Made by a program: the position numbers and the translations under genes. From an uncultured Lachnospiraceae bacterium (GTDB taxonomy: Bacteria > Bacillota > Clostridia > Lachnospirales > Lachnospiraceae), in contig CALGVA010000065.1 of assembly GCA_937920345.1 (NCBI GenBank), forward strand, positions 1 to 64,000: a stretch of DNA of 64,000 nt, read 5' to 3'. Of the stretch, positions 1 to 6,585 are shown one piece after another; position 1 is the first letter of the stretch, and every line of letters starts with the position of its first letter. The notes under the pieces are model-generated. The model did no database searches, was not told where the DNA came from, and was given only the letters and a program-made list of their open reading frames with translations.

Positions 1-2
1 AA

Positions 3-182
3 GTAATGACACCCCACACCCTGCGCCATACGTTCTGCACCAACTTAGCCAATGCGGGCATGAACCCGAAAGCGTTACAGTATATCATGGGACATTCCAA
101 CATCACCATGACGCTGAACTATTACGCACACGCAACTTTCGCTTCCGCAAAGGCTGAAATGGAAAGGCTGATTGCAGCATAG
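3..182 (+). CDS. Tyrosine recombinase (integrase) C-terminus, partial
   Basis: This is the C-terminal end of a phage-type integrase; the frame is open to the window edge, so the start lies outside. The visible 59 residues include the R-box HTLRHTFCTNLA with its catalytic Arg and the motif GHSNITMTLNYYAHA, where the second catalytic His and the nucleophile Tyr sit. The wording (NAGMNPKALQYIMGH) is typical of integrases of Tn916/Tn1549-type integrative conjugative elements. Such enzymes cut and rejoin the element ends with host DNA. The gene is normally the last one of the element, so the element boundary should lie just downstream. The adjoining 220 bp hold repeated arm-like motifs and the next kilobases hold remnants of other element genes. 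Confidence 0.9.
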   Translation, partial: VMTPHTLRHTFCTNLANAGMNPKALQYIMGHSNITMTLNYYAHATFASAKAEMERLIAA

Positions 183-404
183 CCGCAGACGGATTTACTA
201 CTTCTTTTACTACCACCCAGAGGGAAAACCTAAGAAGTTTTGAGGGTATATAAGAACTTCTCCCCATATCTAAAATGCCGGGAAAGCCCGAAAATACGGG
301 CTATACCGACATATACGAACTTCTAAAGAGATAATCTAAATTCACCATAAATTTTTATGTCTAATATCCCAGTGCTTTACGTCAAGAAACCCGCCCCTTT
401 ATAA
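183..404. other. Non-coding end of the integrative element, repeated AGAAGTT motifs
   Basis: No gene is seen here. The heptamer AGAAGTT/AACTTCT occurs three times: 233-239, inverted at 255-261, and again at 318-324. The first two form an inverted repeat with a 15-nt spacer. A second perfect hairpin, AGCCCG-AAAATA-CGGGCT, lies at 285-302. Repeats like these beside an integrase gene are where arm-binding and core attachment sites are expected. The exact crossover point cannot be fixed without the other element end. Confidence 0.4.
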
Positions 405-1031
405 TCATTTCCATCTCCCAAAGCGGATTTGTTTCTCTATATCAGGATTATATTGCTCTAATATCACTTCTTCGGGATTTGCATAGCCAATACCGATAAA
501 CACAGGTATCATATAGGTCGGCGGAACTTTCAGTTTTTTCTTAACAATATCGTGTTCTTTATTCAGCGGTATACGCATTGAGCAGGATAGCCCTTCTGCT
601 GTTGCCGCTAAAAAGATATTTTCTATTACACACCAAATAGTAGCAAAAGGATTTAATTTGGAAACATACTCACCATTCAATTCTTTTGATTTGAATAAAG
701 GAATAATTACATATGGTGCGTCTTTCAGCATGGTATATTGTTTAGGCATGGCATAACCGTACATTTTTTGCCCCAATGTAATCGGGTAAGGCCTGGGCAT
801 ATTCAGATACCTGTCGGCACTAAATTTATCTGCAATCGCTTTGGCTTCGGAAAAGGCATATTCTTTTTCTTCATCGGTTCTTAAAACGATAAACTGCCAA
901 TTACGATTATGATCCCAAGTGGGAGCCTTGTTTCCTGCTCTCAAAATTCTTTTAATGACCTCAAAATCAACCTCTGTATCTAAAAATTCCCTCGTCGTTT
1001 TCCTTCTGTTAATTGCTTCGTAAAGTTCCAT
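405..1031 (-). CDS. Nitroreductase family protein
   Basis: A 208-residue flavoprotein of the nitroreductase family, which normally uses FMN and NAD(P)H to reduce nitroaromatics, quinones or similar substrates in the cytoplasm. Family hallmarks are the N-terminal INRRKTTREF stretch (FMN phosphate binding), the segment KAPTWDHNRNWQFIVL, and a late GIGYANPEE segment. Length is normal. The start follows the MarR stop by three bases, with a GGAG-type site inside the end of that gene, so the two are co-transcribed. The pairing suggests the MarR protein controls this enzyme in response to a small, possibly toxic, compound. Its substrate cannot be told from sequence. Confidence 0.85.
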   Translation of the reverse strand: MELYEAINRRKTTREFLDTEVDFEVIKRILRAGNKAPTWDHNRNWQFIVLRTDEEKEYAFSEAKAIADKFSADRYLNMPRPYPITLGQKMYGYAMPKQYTMLKDAPYVIIPLFKSKELNGEYVSKLNPFATIWCVIENIFLAATAEGLSCSMRIPLNKEHDIVKKKLKVPPTYMIPVFIGIGYANPEEVILEQYNPDIEKQIRFGRWK

Positions 1032-1034
1032 AAT

Positions 1035-1523
1035 TCAATTCTCCGTTTCCCGATTGATCAGCTCTGTCAGGTTTTTTGTATACGTCCGTGAGAGGTCAAT
1101 TAATTGTTTTTGCTCCTCTTGTGTAAACATGGACATTGCCGTATCTTCTGCCCATGTGATGTGGCGGACGACTTTTTCACAGTAAGCCTTGCCTGCTTCG
1201 GTTATCCGTACTAATTTCTCTCGTTTATTTTCTTTTCGCTCTTCGACCGTTACATATGCTTCGCTTAAAAGATTCCGTATAATCAGATTGACTGTCTGTT
1301 TAGACTGAAAGGTTCGCTTACAAATCTCCGTCTGTGTTACGCCGCCCTTGCCATAGAAATCATCATAAAATAAAACATTAACTACTAACAGTGTCTTCAT
1401 CAGCATTCCGTGACGTTTCGCATACTCATCATACAATGCGAGCTGCTCATCCCGAAATTTGCAATACAGATATGCGTTTTTCTTGGTTTCCTTTGTTATA
1501 CCATCCACCTCCCATAAAGTCAA
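1035..1523 (-). CDS. MarR family transcriptional regulator
   Basis: A 162-residue winged-helix regulator. The core reads GGVTQTEICKRTFQSKQTVN (helix-turn-helix) followed by a wing with the basic run ERKENKREKLVRIT and a C-terminal dimerisation helix. It is the first gene of a two-gene operon with the nitroreductase. The start is uncertain. The frame opens at a TTG at 1523; a GTG at 1508 lies directly against a GGGAGG and is poorly placed. No ATG precedes the conserved core. The promoter and a short palindrome TTAC-AGTACA-GTAA (1524-1537) lie just upstream, which suggests autorepression. Confidence 0.8.
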   Translation of the reverse strand: MTLWEVDGITKETKKNAYLYCKFRDEQLALYDEYAKRHGMLMKTLLVVNVLFYDDFYGKGGVTQTEICKRTFQSKQTVNLIIRNLLSEAYVTVEERKENKREKLVRITEAGKAYCEKVVRHITWAEDTAMSMFTQEEQKQLIDLSRTYTKNLTELINRETEN

Positions 1524-1554
1524 TTACAGTACAGTAAATTTATTGACTATATTT

Positions 1555-1583
1555 AATGTAGCAATTCCTATGCTTCTTGTCAA
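1555..1583 (-). promoter_or_regulatory. Promoter of the marR-nitroreductase operon
   Basis: On the minus strand TTGACA (1578-1583) and TACATT (1555-1560) are separated by exactly 17 bp. The palindrome TTACAGTACAGTAA at 1524-1537 lies about 20 bp downstream of the -10 box and is a plausible MarR operator. Confidence 0.65.
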
Positions 1584-1598
1584 GAGCACAAGTTGATA

Positions 1599-1832
1599 TT
1601 AGACAAAGCCGACAGAATTTCTCTCTGCCGCCACCTTGCCTGGCTGCCAATGTCGGCAAGATAGGCGTTGAGCCTGCCGCCATCGGGCGGACGCCGCGTT
1701 CTCATACTCCGCTTCCGGCACAAACAGCTTTAACAGATCCGGTGTCCGAATGTCTGCACCCTCCTTGTATAAGGCAGTCAACTCCGGCAGGTTAAAAAAC
1801 TTGGCAAACCTTGTCTTTGCCCGATAGACCAT
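1599..1832 (-). pseudogene. Remnant of conjugative-element helicase/methylase fused to a TnpV-like scrap
   Basis: The minus strand reads RAKTRFAKFFNLPELTALYK then a stretch ending LLKLFVPEAEYEN. This is the signature of the giant SNF2-helicase/DNA-methylase proteins carried by Tn1549-type conjugative elements, here only about 45 residues long. Directly after it, in another frame (about 1615-1685), the minus strand reads GGRLNAYLADIGSQA. That resembles the conserved GRLNAYLADIDRQA segment of the small transposon protein TnpV. Two unrelated element genes are therefore joined as scraps with a frame change, so this is a decayed junction and not a functional gene. Family recognition is from memory of these proteins. 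Confidence 0.65.
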
Positions 1833-1888
1833 ACCCCTCAGATATCGCCTATATGCTGAACATCGTAAAGAATATCCTGCACTTTTCC

Positions 1889-1936
1889 TTGCATTTGCAT
1901 ACCATATGGGATATTATAAACCATACAGTATCTGTA
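1889..1936 (+). promoter_or_regulatory. Promoter and dyad upstream of the MerR gene
   Basis: TTGCAT (1889-1894) and TATTAT (1912-1917) are spaced by 17 bp. The dyad TACAG-TAT-CTGTA at 1924-1936 follows at the expected transcription start. MerR-activated promoters usually have 19-20 bp spacers, so this looks like an ordinary promoter that the MerR protein may repress. Confidence 0.5.
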
Positions 1937-1953
1937 CGATAAAGGAGCTTCCC

Positions 1954-2772
1954 ATGAACGGAAAGAACAAACTTCTCACCATCGGACAATTTGCCAGAAT
2001 GCACGGTATCAATAAGAAAACACTGATGTGGTATGACGAGATCGGGCTGTTTAAGCCTGCCGTCGTCAACCCCGAAAACGGCTATCGCTGCTACAATTAC
2101 CACCAGAGTCCCATTCTGGAAACAATTCTGCTTCTGCGGGATCTGGACGTATCCATCGAAGAAATCCAGACTTTCATGAAAAACCGCTCCGCCGCCAGCC
2201 TGAAACAGCTTCTGGATGAAAAAATATCAGAACTGGATCACAGAATCACACACTTGAAAGCAGTCAGAAAGACTCTGTGCAGTCACCGCCAGAACATGGA
2301 AACGCTGCTGACGATAGATCTGTCCGAAATCAGTATCATTGAAAAGGAAGAACGCTGTCTTGTAACGGTAGATATCACAGAGAAAACCTCTTTTGAAGAA
2401 GAGGTGGAAATGATCACTGCTGAAACAGAAAAATACCGTCTGGGCCGCCTGCACGACGCTTCCTACGGTTCCATGATTCCTGTTTCCAGCCTGCTCAAAG
2501 GCAGTTTTGACGATTATACCGGACTGTTTATCGAGATTCCTTTCCTGACACAGAAAACCGGGCTACATATACAACCCGGCGGTAAATATCTGAGAGCCTT
2601 CCACAAAGGCGACTGGTCAGGAATCCCCGCAAAATACCGTGAACTCATGGATTATGCCGCGGCGCACGGTCTCACCCTGTCCGGCTTTGCCTATGAGATG
2701 GGCATTAACGAGAACGTGATCGACCGGATCGAAGACTATATCGTGCAGATTGAGATTCCGGTCAGGAAATAG
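1954..2772 (+). CDS. MerR family regulator with GyrI-like effector domain
   Basis: A 272-residue regulator of the BmrR/multidrug-sensing kind. The N-terminus LLTIGQFARMHGINKKTLMW followed by YDEIGLFKP is a classic MerR helix-turn-helix. A coiled-coil dimerisation helix follows (about residues 75-120). The C-terminal half (about 130-272) has the layout of a GyrI-like small-molecule binding fold. I chose the ATG at 1954 because AAAGGAG lies 7 bases upstream, rather than an in-frame ATG 48 bp earlier with no such site. No efflux pump or enzyme gene follows on the same strand, so its target is unknown. It converges with the XRE gene downstream. Confidence 0.8.
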   Translation: MNGKNKLLTIGQFARMHGINKKTLMWYDEIGLFKPAVVNPENGYRCYNYHQSPILETILLLRDLDVSIEEIQTFMKNRSAASLKQLLDEKISELDHRITHLKAVRKTLCSHRQNMETLLTIDLSEISIIEKEERCLVTVDITEKTSFEEEVEMITAETEKYRLGRLHDASYGSMIPVSSLLKGSFDDYTGLFIEIPFLTQKTGLHIQPGGKYLRAFHKGDWSGIPAKYRELMDYAAAHGLTLSGFAYEMGINENVIDRIEDYIVQIEIPVRK

Positions 2773-2822
2773 AAATCCTATTTAGAAAATGTCCCCACCG
2801 TCCGGAAAACACATTCAGCTGT

Positions 2823-3116
2823 CTAATCCTGTCCACGTATGATCTCCTCTATCGACAACGGTGCAACATCCTCAAACAAATGCTCCACTTCATCCTTCAG
2901 TCCCATTGCCGTCGCAATTTTGATCAGAGAAAGAAAAGAAATCTCGCCGCACTGCTCAAATCTTTTCACAGAACCTAATCTTACTCCCGATAATTCGCTC
3001 AATCTCTTCTGTGATATTTTCCGCCTTCTGCGGATTGTACGAATGCGCTCCGCGACAAGCTTCTGTATCTCTCCCGGTGTTTTTGCAAACTCACAAAAAG
3101 TCTGCGGTATCAACAT
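2823..3116 (-). CDS. HipB-like XRE family regulator, orphan
   Basis: A 97-residue single-domain DNA-binding protein with helix-turn-helix segment RRRRKISQKRLSELSGV and the following GSVKRFEQCGEISFLSLIKI. This is the wording of XRE proteins normally encoded beside a HipA-type kinase toxin. The C-terminal SIEEIIRG tail is also typical of those antitoxin-like regulators. The start ATG at 3116 is chosen because the protein then begins MLIPQT, as family members do; the frame is open 45 bp further upstream. No hipA follows: the next bases run into the 3' end of the convergent MerR gene. It may be a stranded antitoxin, or a regulator acting elsewhere. Confidence 0.7.
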   Translation of the reverse strand: MLIPQTFCEFAKTPGEIQKLVAERIRTIRRRRKISQKRLSELSGVRLGSVKRFEQCGEISFLSLIKIATAMGLKDEVEHLFEDVAPLSIEEIIRGQD

Positions 3117-3205
3117 CCTAAAAAATATCGCCCGACAGTAACGATTCCAAAAATCCCTCACATTTTCCTTATATGCTGCACACTGTCGTAATTTATATAA
3201 TATAT

Positions 3206-4651
3206 TTACAGTTCCCTGACCAGCCTGATATAAAACACCACTGTCTTCAACATCGTCTCCACCGGTACTCTCTCGTTATTACCGTGGATCATGCCTCGCT
3301 CCTCCTTCGACAATGCCATGGCCGAGAATTTATAGATCCGGTCGGTGATCCTGCTGTAATGTCTGGAATCGGAACAGGCCATCATCAGATATGGCGATAC
3401 GATAGCGTCCGGCCAGGTGGTATGAATCACCTTCTTTAATGTCTGCCACTCCTCACATGCCGTATCCGAATAGCCGGAAGCCTCCATGGCATGCTGCACA
3501 CGCACCTCAATCTTATCATTCCCGATCACCCTCTTTAAATACGCCACCGCACTCTCCGGCGTGTCATCCCCCAGCAGTCTGAGATTCATCCCCACCGACG
3601 CTGCGGGCGGCAGAACATTAAACGCCTTGCTTCCCTCCATCTTCGTCACCGCGCAGGTGGTACGCATCATGGCATTCAACTCTCCACCCGACTTCTTGCA
3701 CACTGCATTTAACAACGGCAGGAAGCACCACAGATTCGCGAAGATCATGCGCATACCGAAACCGGAATATCTGCCCAGCGTATCGAACATTTCCTTTACC
3801 GGCTTGGTAAACTGCGCCTTAAACGGGTGCTTTTCAATCTTCACCACTGCCTCGGAAAGCTGCCCCAGTATGGTATGTGTCGGCGGCATGGAAGCGTGGC
3901 CGCCTCCGCTCTTCATAAGAAGCTCCACGTTCATGCCTACTTTCTCACCGATTCCGACCACGGCACAGGGCTTATTTACGCCGGGAAACACCTTCTCCAC
4001 CACGGCGCCGCCCTCATCCAGCACGAACGCGGGCCTGATTCCTTTTTGTTCCAGATAAGAGACAATGGCCGGACAGCTTCTGCCCTCCACCTCCTCGTCT
4101 CCCGAGAAAGACAGATACAGGTCATGCTCCGGTGTAAAACCTTCTGTCAGAAGCTGTTCCACAGCCTCCATCACGCCGCACAGAGTTCCCTTGGTGTCAA
4201 GTGTTCCCCGTCCCCATATGCAGCCGTCCTCCACCAGTCCGTCAAATGCCGGTTTATCCCAGTCCTTCTCCTCCACCGGCACGACATCGTAATGGGACAT
4301 CAGTACGCTGGGGTTTCCGCTTTTCTTTCCCTTCATGTGATAAAGCAGTCCGGTGTCTCCGATCTTTTCCAGCGTAAATGCCTTGTGGACGTGCGGAAAA
4401 CGCTCCTGTAAAAGCGCCTGAAACCGCTCGAACTCCTTCCAGTCGATCAGCGACTTATCCTGATAGGAGACTGTCCTGCATTTGATCATATCGGACATAT
4501 CCCTGATGATTTTATCTTCATTAAGATCTGCCCTCTCCTCCACCTTTTCCGGCTCCGGATAGGACTTAAAAAGCGCCGTCCTGATTAAGATTACTGCCAG
4601 GAATACCGCAATAACCACCAGAACCACTGCTAAAACTGTCAGTCCTGTCAT
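3206..4651 (-). CDS. M20 family metallopeptidase, membrane-anchored
   Basis: A 481-residue zinc peptidase of the M20 clan, close to the carboxypeptidase S/PM20D1 branch. Residues 1-25 form a hydrophobic anchor. Metal-binding signatures are clear: MSHYDVVPV (first His-x-Asp), GRGTLDTKGT, SGDEEVEG (catalytic Glu-Glu), and a late MIHGNNERVP with the last His. The central dimerisation domain is present and length is normal. AGAGG lies 8 bases before the ATG. It follows two membrane-protein genes with short gaps and is probably the last gene of that operon, which suggests that peptides or N-acyl amino acids handled by the membrane proteins are cleaved by it. The substrate is not readable from sequence. 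Confidence 0.88.
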   Translation of the reverse strand: MTGLTVLAVVLVVIAVFLAVILIRTALFKSYPEPEKVEERADLNEDKIIRDMSDMIKCRTVSYQDKSLIDWKEFERFQALLQERFPHVHKAFTLEKIGDTGLLYHMKGKKSGNPSVLMSHYDVVPVEEKDWDKPAFDGLVEDGCIWGRGTLDTKGTLCGVMEAVEQLLTEGFTPEHDLYLSFSGDEEVEGRSCPAIVSYLEQKGIRPAFVLDEGGAVVEKVFPGVNKPCAVVGIGEKVGMNVELLMKSGGGHASMPPTHTILGQLSEAVVKIEKHPFKAQFTKPVKEMFDTLGRYSGFGMRMIFANLWCFLPLLNAVCKKSGGELNAMMRTTCAVTKMEGSKAFNVLPPAASVGMNLRLLGDDTPESAVAYLKRVIGNDKIEVRVQHAMEASGYSDTACEEWQTLKKVIHTTWPDAIVSPYLMMACSDSRHYSRITDRIYKFSAMALSKEERGMIHGNNERVPVETMLKTVVFYIRLVREL

Positions 4652-4694
4652 GTTTGTTTCCTCTCTGTTTTTCTGTTTTTGTTTTTTTGTTGTA

Positions 4695-5351
4695 CTAGAT
4701 CCAGTTCCTCTTATACATGATCCGCGCCGCCGCCAGAGAGATCAACGCCCCTACCGGCACCAGCACACCCACAGAACCAGCCAGGGAAGGCACAAGCAGA
4801 AACAGTACGATCATGAAAATCAGCGGCGTCAGCGAGAGCTTCCAGTTCTTACTGATATAGACCACCGCCAGGCCGCCGAACAACGACGGCAGGATATTGT
4901 CAAAAGCCGGCTTCAGAACCGGAGAATTGAGTATCGGTGTAAGCGCAGACAAGAGCAGCACCCCGGCTGCAATGACGATCGTTGTCACAATGGAACTGGT
5001 GGCAATCGCCAGCGTGGAGATCACTTCCCCCTCTTCCGATCCCGGCTTGACCTGCGCATTTTCCATGGCATTCAGTGCCGCAGGCGCTTTGATATTCGTG
5101 ATGTTGCCGGTGACAAACGCCAGATAAGACCCGCCTGTTCCAAGCATAGGTCCATATGTAAACACCTCGATCACCGCCACTGTCCAGAAGATCGGCGCCA
5201 CGCCGAGAAGTCCTTTCAAGACTGCCGTCCCGGCAGGCCATGCATTATAGTACAGGCAAATGATGACCGGCACTGAAAGCAGCATGAAAAGCGCCGTCAG
5301 TATCCAGATCCTTCCGTAAAAATGTGATTTATCATTATATGTTGTGTTCAT
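4695..5351 (-). CDS. Uncharacterised integral membrane protein paired with DUF5058
   Basis: A 218-residue protein with about six hydrophobic segments, for example WILTALFMLLSVPVIICLYY near the N-terminus and a C-terminal pair ending RIMYKRNWI. A Gly-rich loop, YGPMLGTGGSYLAFVTGNITN, sits between segments and could line a substrate path. I do not recognise a named family. The gene lies between the DUF5058 gene and the M20 peptidase on the same strand with short gaps. AGAGGGA precedes the ATG at 5351, which is preferred over an in-frame ATG 21 bp upstream. The setting suggests a two-subunit transporter with DUF5058; this is inference. Confidence 0.7.
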   Translation of the reverse strand: MNTTYNDKSHFYGRIWILTALFMLLSVPVIICLYYNAWPAGTAVLKGLLGVAPIFWTVAVIEVFTYGPMLGTGGSYLAFVTGNITNIKAPAALNAMENAQVKPGSEEGEVISTLAIATSSIVTTIVIAAGVLLLSALTPILNSPVLKPAFDNILPSLFGGLAVVYISKNWKLSLTPLIFMIVLFLLVPSLAGSVGVLVPVGALISLAAARIMYKRNWI

Positions 5352-5434
5352 TTTTCCCTCTTTTCCGCGCATATCTTTGCGCCATTTTCTACCCGGCCCT
5401 CCATGATTCCGCTCTGTGGAATCTCATAATCCAT

Positions 5435-5467
5435 AGACAAGCAAGCCCTAGACAAGCAAGCTTGTCT
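5435..5467. repeat. 12-bp direct repeat ending in a tight hairpin
   Basis: AGACAAGCAAGC occurs at 5435-5446 and again at 5450-5461. The second copy runs into GCTTGTCT, making a perfect 8-bp stem AGACAAGC/GCTTGTCT with a 2-nt nominal loop. It lies in the 153-bp gap between the DUF5058 gene and its membrane partner. There is no U-run on the minus strand, so it looks like an intra-operon processing or stability hairpin and not a terminator. Confidence 0.55.
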
Positions 5468-5504
5468 GGGAAAATGCTGTATTTCAAGCATTCTCCTGCT
5501 CTTC

Positions 5505-6227
5505 TCACACTATCAAAGGTGTAATAATCATCGCAAACACCATCGCCAGTATCATGCTGACAGACAGCGCGTAAGTCTCCAGCCACTTCATTTTACAGAC
5601 CTTAATGAGAATCCCGCAGATTCCCATCATCAGCGCCGAAAACAACAACACGAAGATCGGAATCCAGCCCGCCAGGCCGCTTCGCACGTCAGTGAAGACC
5701 ATGCCCAGAAAAGCCGAGATCATGCCCAGAAACAGAGATGTCATAAACAGATCGCCCCACTTGCTGTCCTTGTTCTTGATCTTCATGATACCACCCTGTA
5801 TTTTTTTCAGGAAAAGCGGGATCATGATCATGCCCGGAATGATTCCAAGCGTCATAACCCACGCGATTGCTGTGTATGCCTTCGGATCGGTAATCGTATC
5901 CGACAGTGAAAGTCCCAGCGCCGTCGCTGTGGATGTAGCCGCCGGAAGCTCATAGGTGATGGCGCCCACCACGCTCAGGCGAATCCACGGAAGCGGAATA
6001 CCCAGAAACTTGGACAATGTCAAAATGCCCAATAAGATGGATACCGCAGGCGCGACCGTAAAAACTGCCGTGGACAGAACCGTCTTCTTAAGCTTCGCCC
6101 GGTCCATACCGATCTCTACACCGTGCCGGTATGCCCGCACCAGAAAAAAAGCGGACTGCGCCACCACAAAAGCGATGACCACTGCCGCCACAATAAATAA
6201 AAAACTGCTGTTAGGATTAAAACTCAT
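5505..6227 (-). CDS. DUF5058 family membrane protein
   Basis: A 240-residue multi-helix membrane protein. The N-terminus MSFNPNSSFLFIVAAVVIAF and the pattern of about seven helices match what I know of the uncharacterised DUF5058 family. That family in Clostridia and related groups sits beside a second small membrane protein and often a peptidase, as here. The conserved-looking loop GAITYELPAATSTATALGLS may be functional. The start at 6227 is fixed by GAAGGAGG a few bases upstream; the frame continues 99 bp further without a better site. It is the first gene of the three-gene unit ending with the M20 peptidase. A transporter role is inferred, not shown. Confidence 0.75.
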   Translation of the reverse strand: MSFNPNSSFLFIVAAVVIAFVVAQSAFFLVRAYRHGVEIGMDRAKLKKTVLSTAVFTVAPAVSILLGILTLSKFLGIPLPWIRLSVVGAITYELPAATSTATALGLSLSDTITDPKAYTAIAWVMTLGIIPGMIMIPLFLKKIQGGIMKIKNKDSKWGDLFMTSLFLGMISAFLGMVFTDVRSGLAGWIPIFVLLFSALMMGICGILIKVCKMKWLETYALSVSMILAMVFAMIITPLIV

Positions 6228-6318
6228 GGAAACCTCCTTCTCCGGAACGAAATTTTTTCGTCTGTGTGATATTTCTATATTATAACAGAGATTCCCGTAA
6301 ACATGAAGCAGGAAAAAA

Positions 6319-6487
6319 CTATGCACCTTTCTTCCGTGTCAGGAAAATTCCAACAATTGCCCATATGAGGATAATCGGGGCTGTTTAATACAATTAAGAA
6401 TACAAAAACTGCTGCTATAACCGCACACAGCGAGATAAGCATCCAATGAACTGTTTTTCTTCTCGTAGGCGTCTTACTGCTAAACAC
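6319..6487 (-). pseudogene. Small two-helix membrane protein broken by a one-base frameshift
   Basis: From a GTG at 6487 the minus strand encodes a basic N-terminus (SSKTPTRRKTVHW) and a membrane helix, LISLCAVIAAVFVFLIVLN. In that frame the sequence then becomes hydrophilic nonsense. Shifting by one base at the run of four C's (plus-strand GGGG, 6377-6380) restores a second helix, PIILIWAIVGIFLT, followed by the basic end RKKGA and a stop at 6319-6321. The intact product would be a protein of about 55 residues with two helices. Whether this is a real mutation, a homopolymer read error or slippage cannot be decided here. The start codon is weak and uncertain. Confidence 0.5.
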
Positions 6488-6503
6488 TACACCAGGAAAG
6501 CAA

Positions 6504-6549
6504 AGGCACCTGCCGCTTAACCGTTGCTTCCGGTCAGTAACAAGTGCCT
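6504..6549 (-). terminator. Possible terminator downstream of eno
   Basis: Arms AGGCAC (6504-6509) and GTGCCT (6544-6549) can pair around a loop with further weak pairing. On the minus strand the stem is followed by TTTGCTTTCC. It lies about 40 bp beyond the enolase stop. The U-tract is imperfect. Confidence 0.35.
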
Positions 6550-6585
6550 GCGCAAGTTCCGTATTCAGTTCTGTAAAGGACCTTA

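Noticed and set aside
4650..5276. Plus-strand open frame of 208 codons
   Set aside because: It is opposite the membrane protein gene; composition is Arg/His/Gln-rich as expected from antisense of hydrophobic codons.
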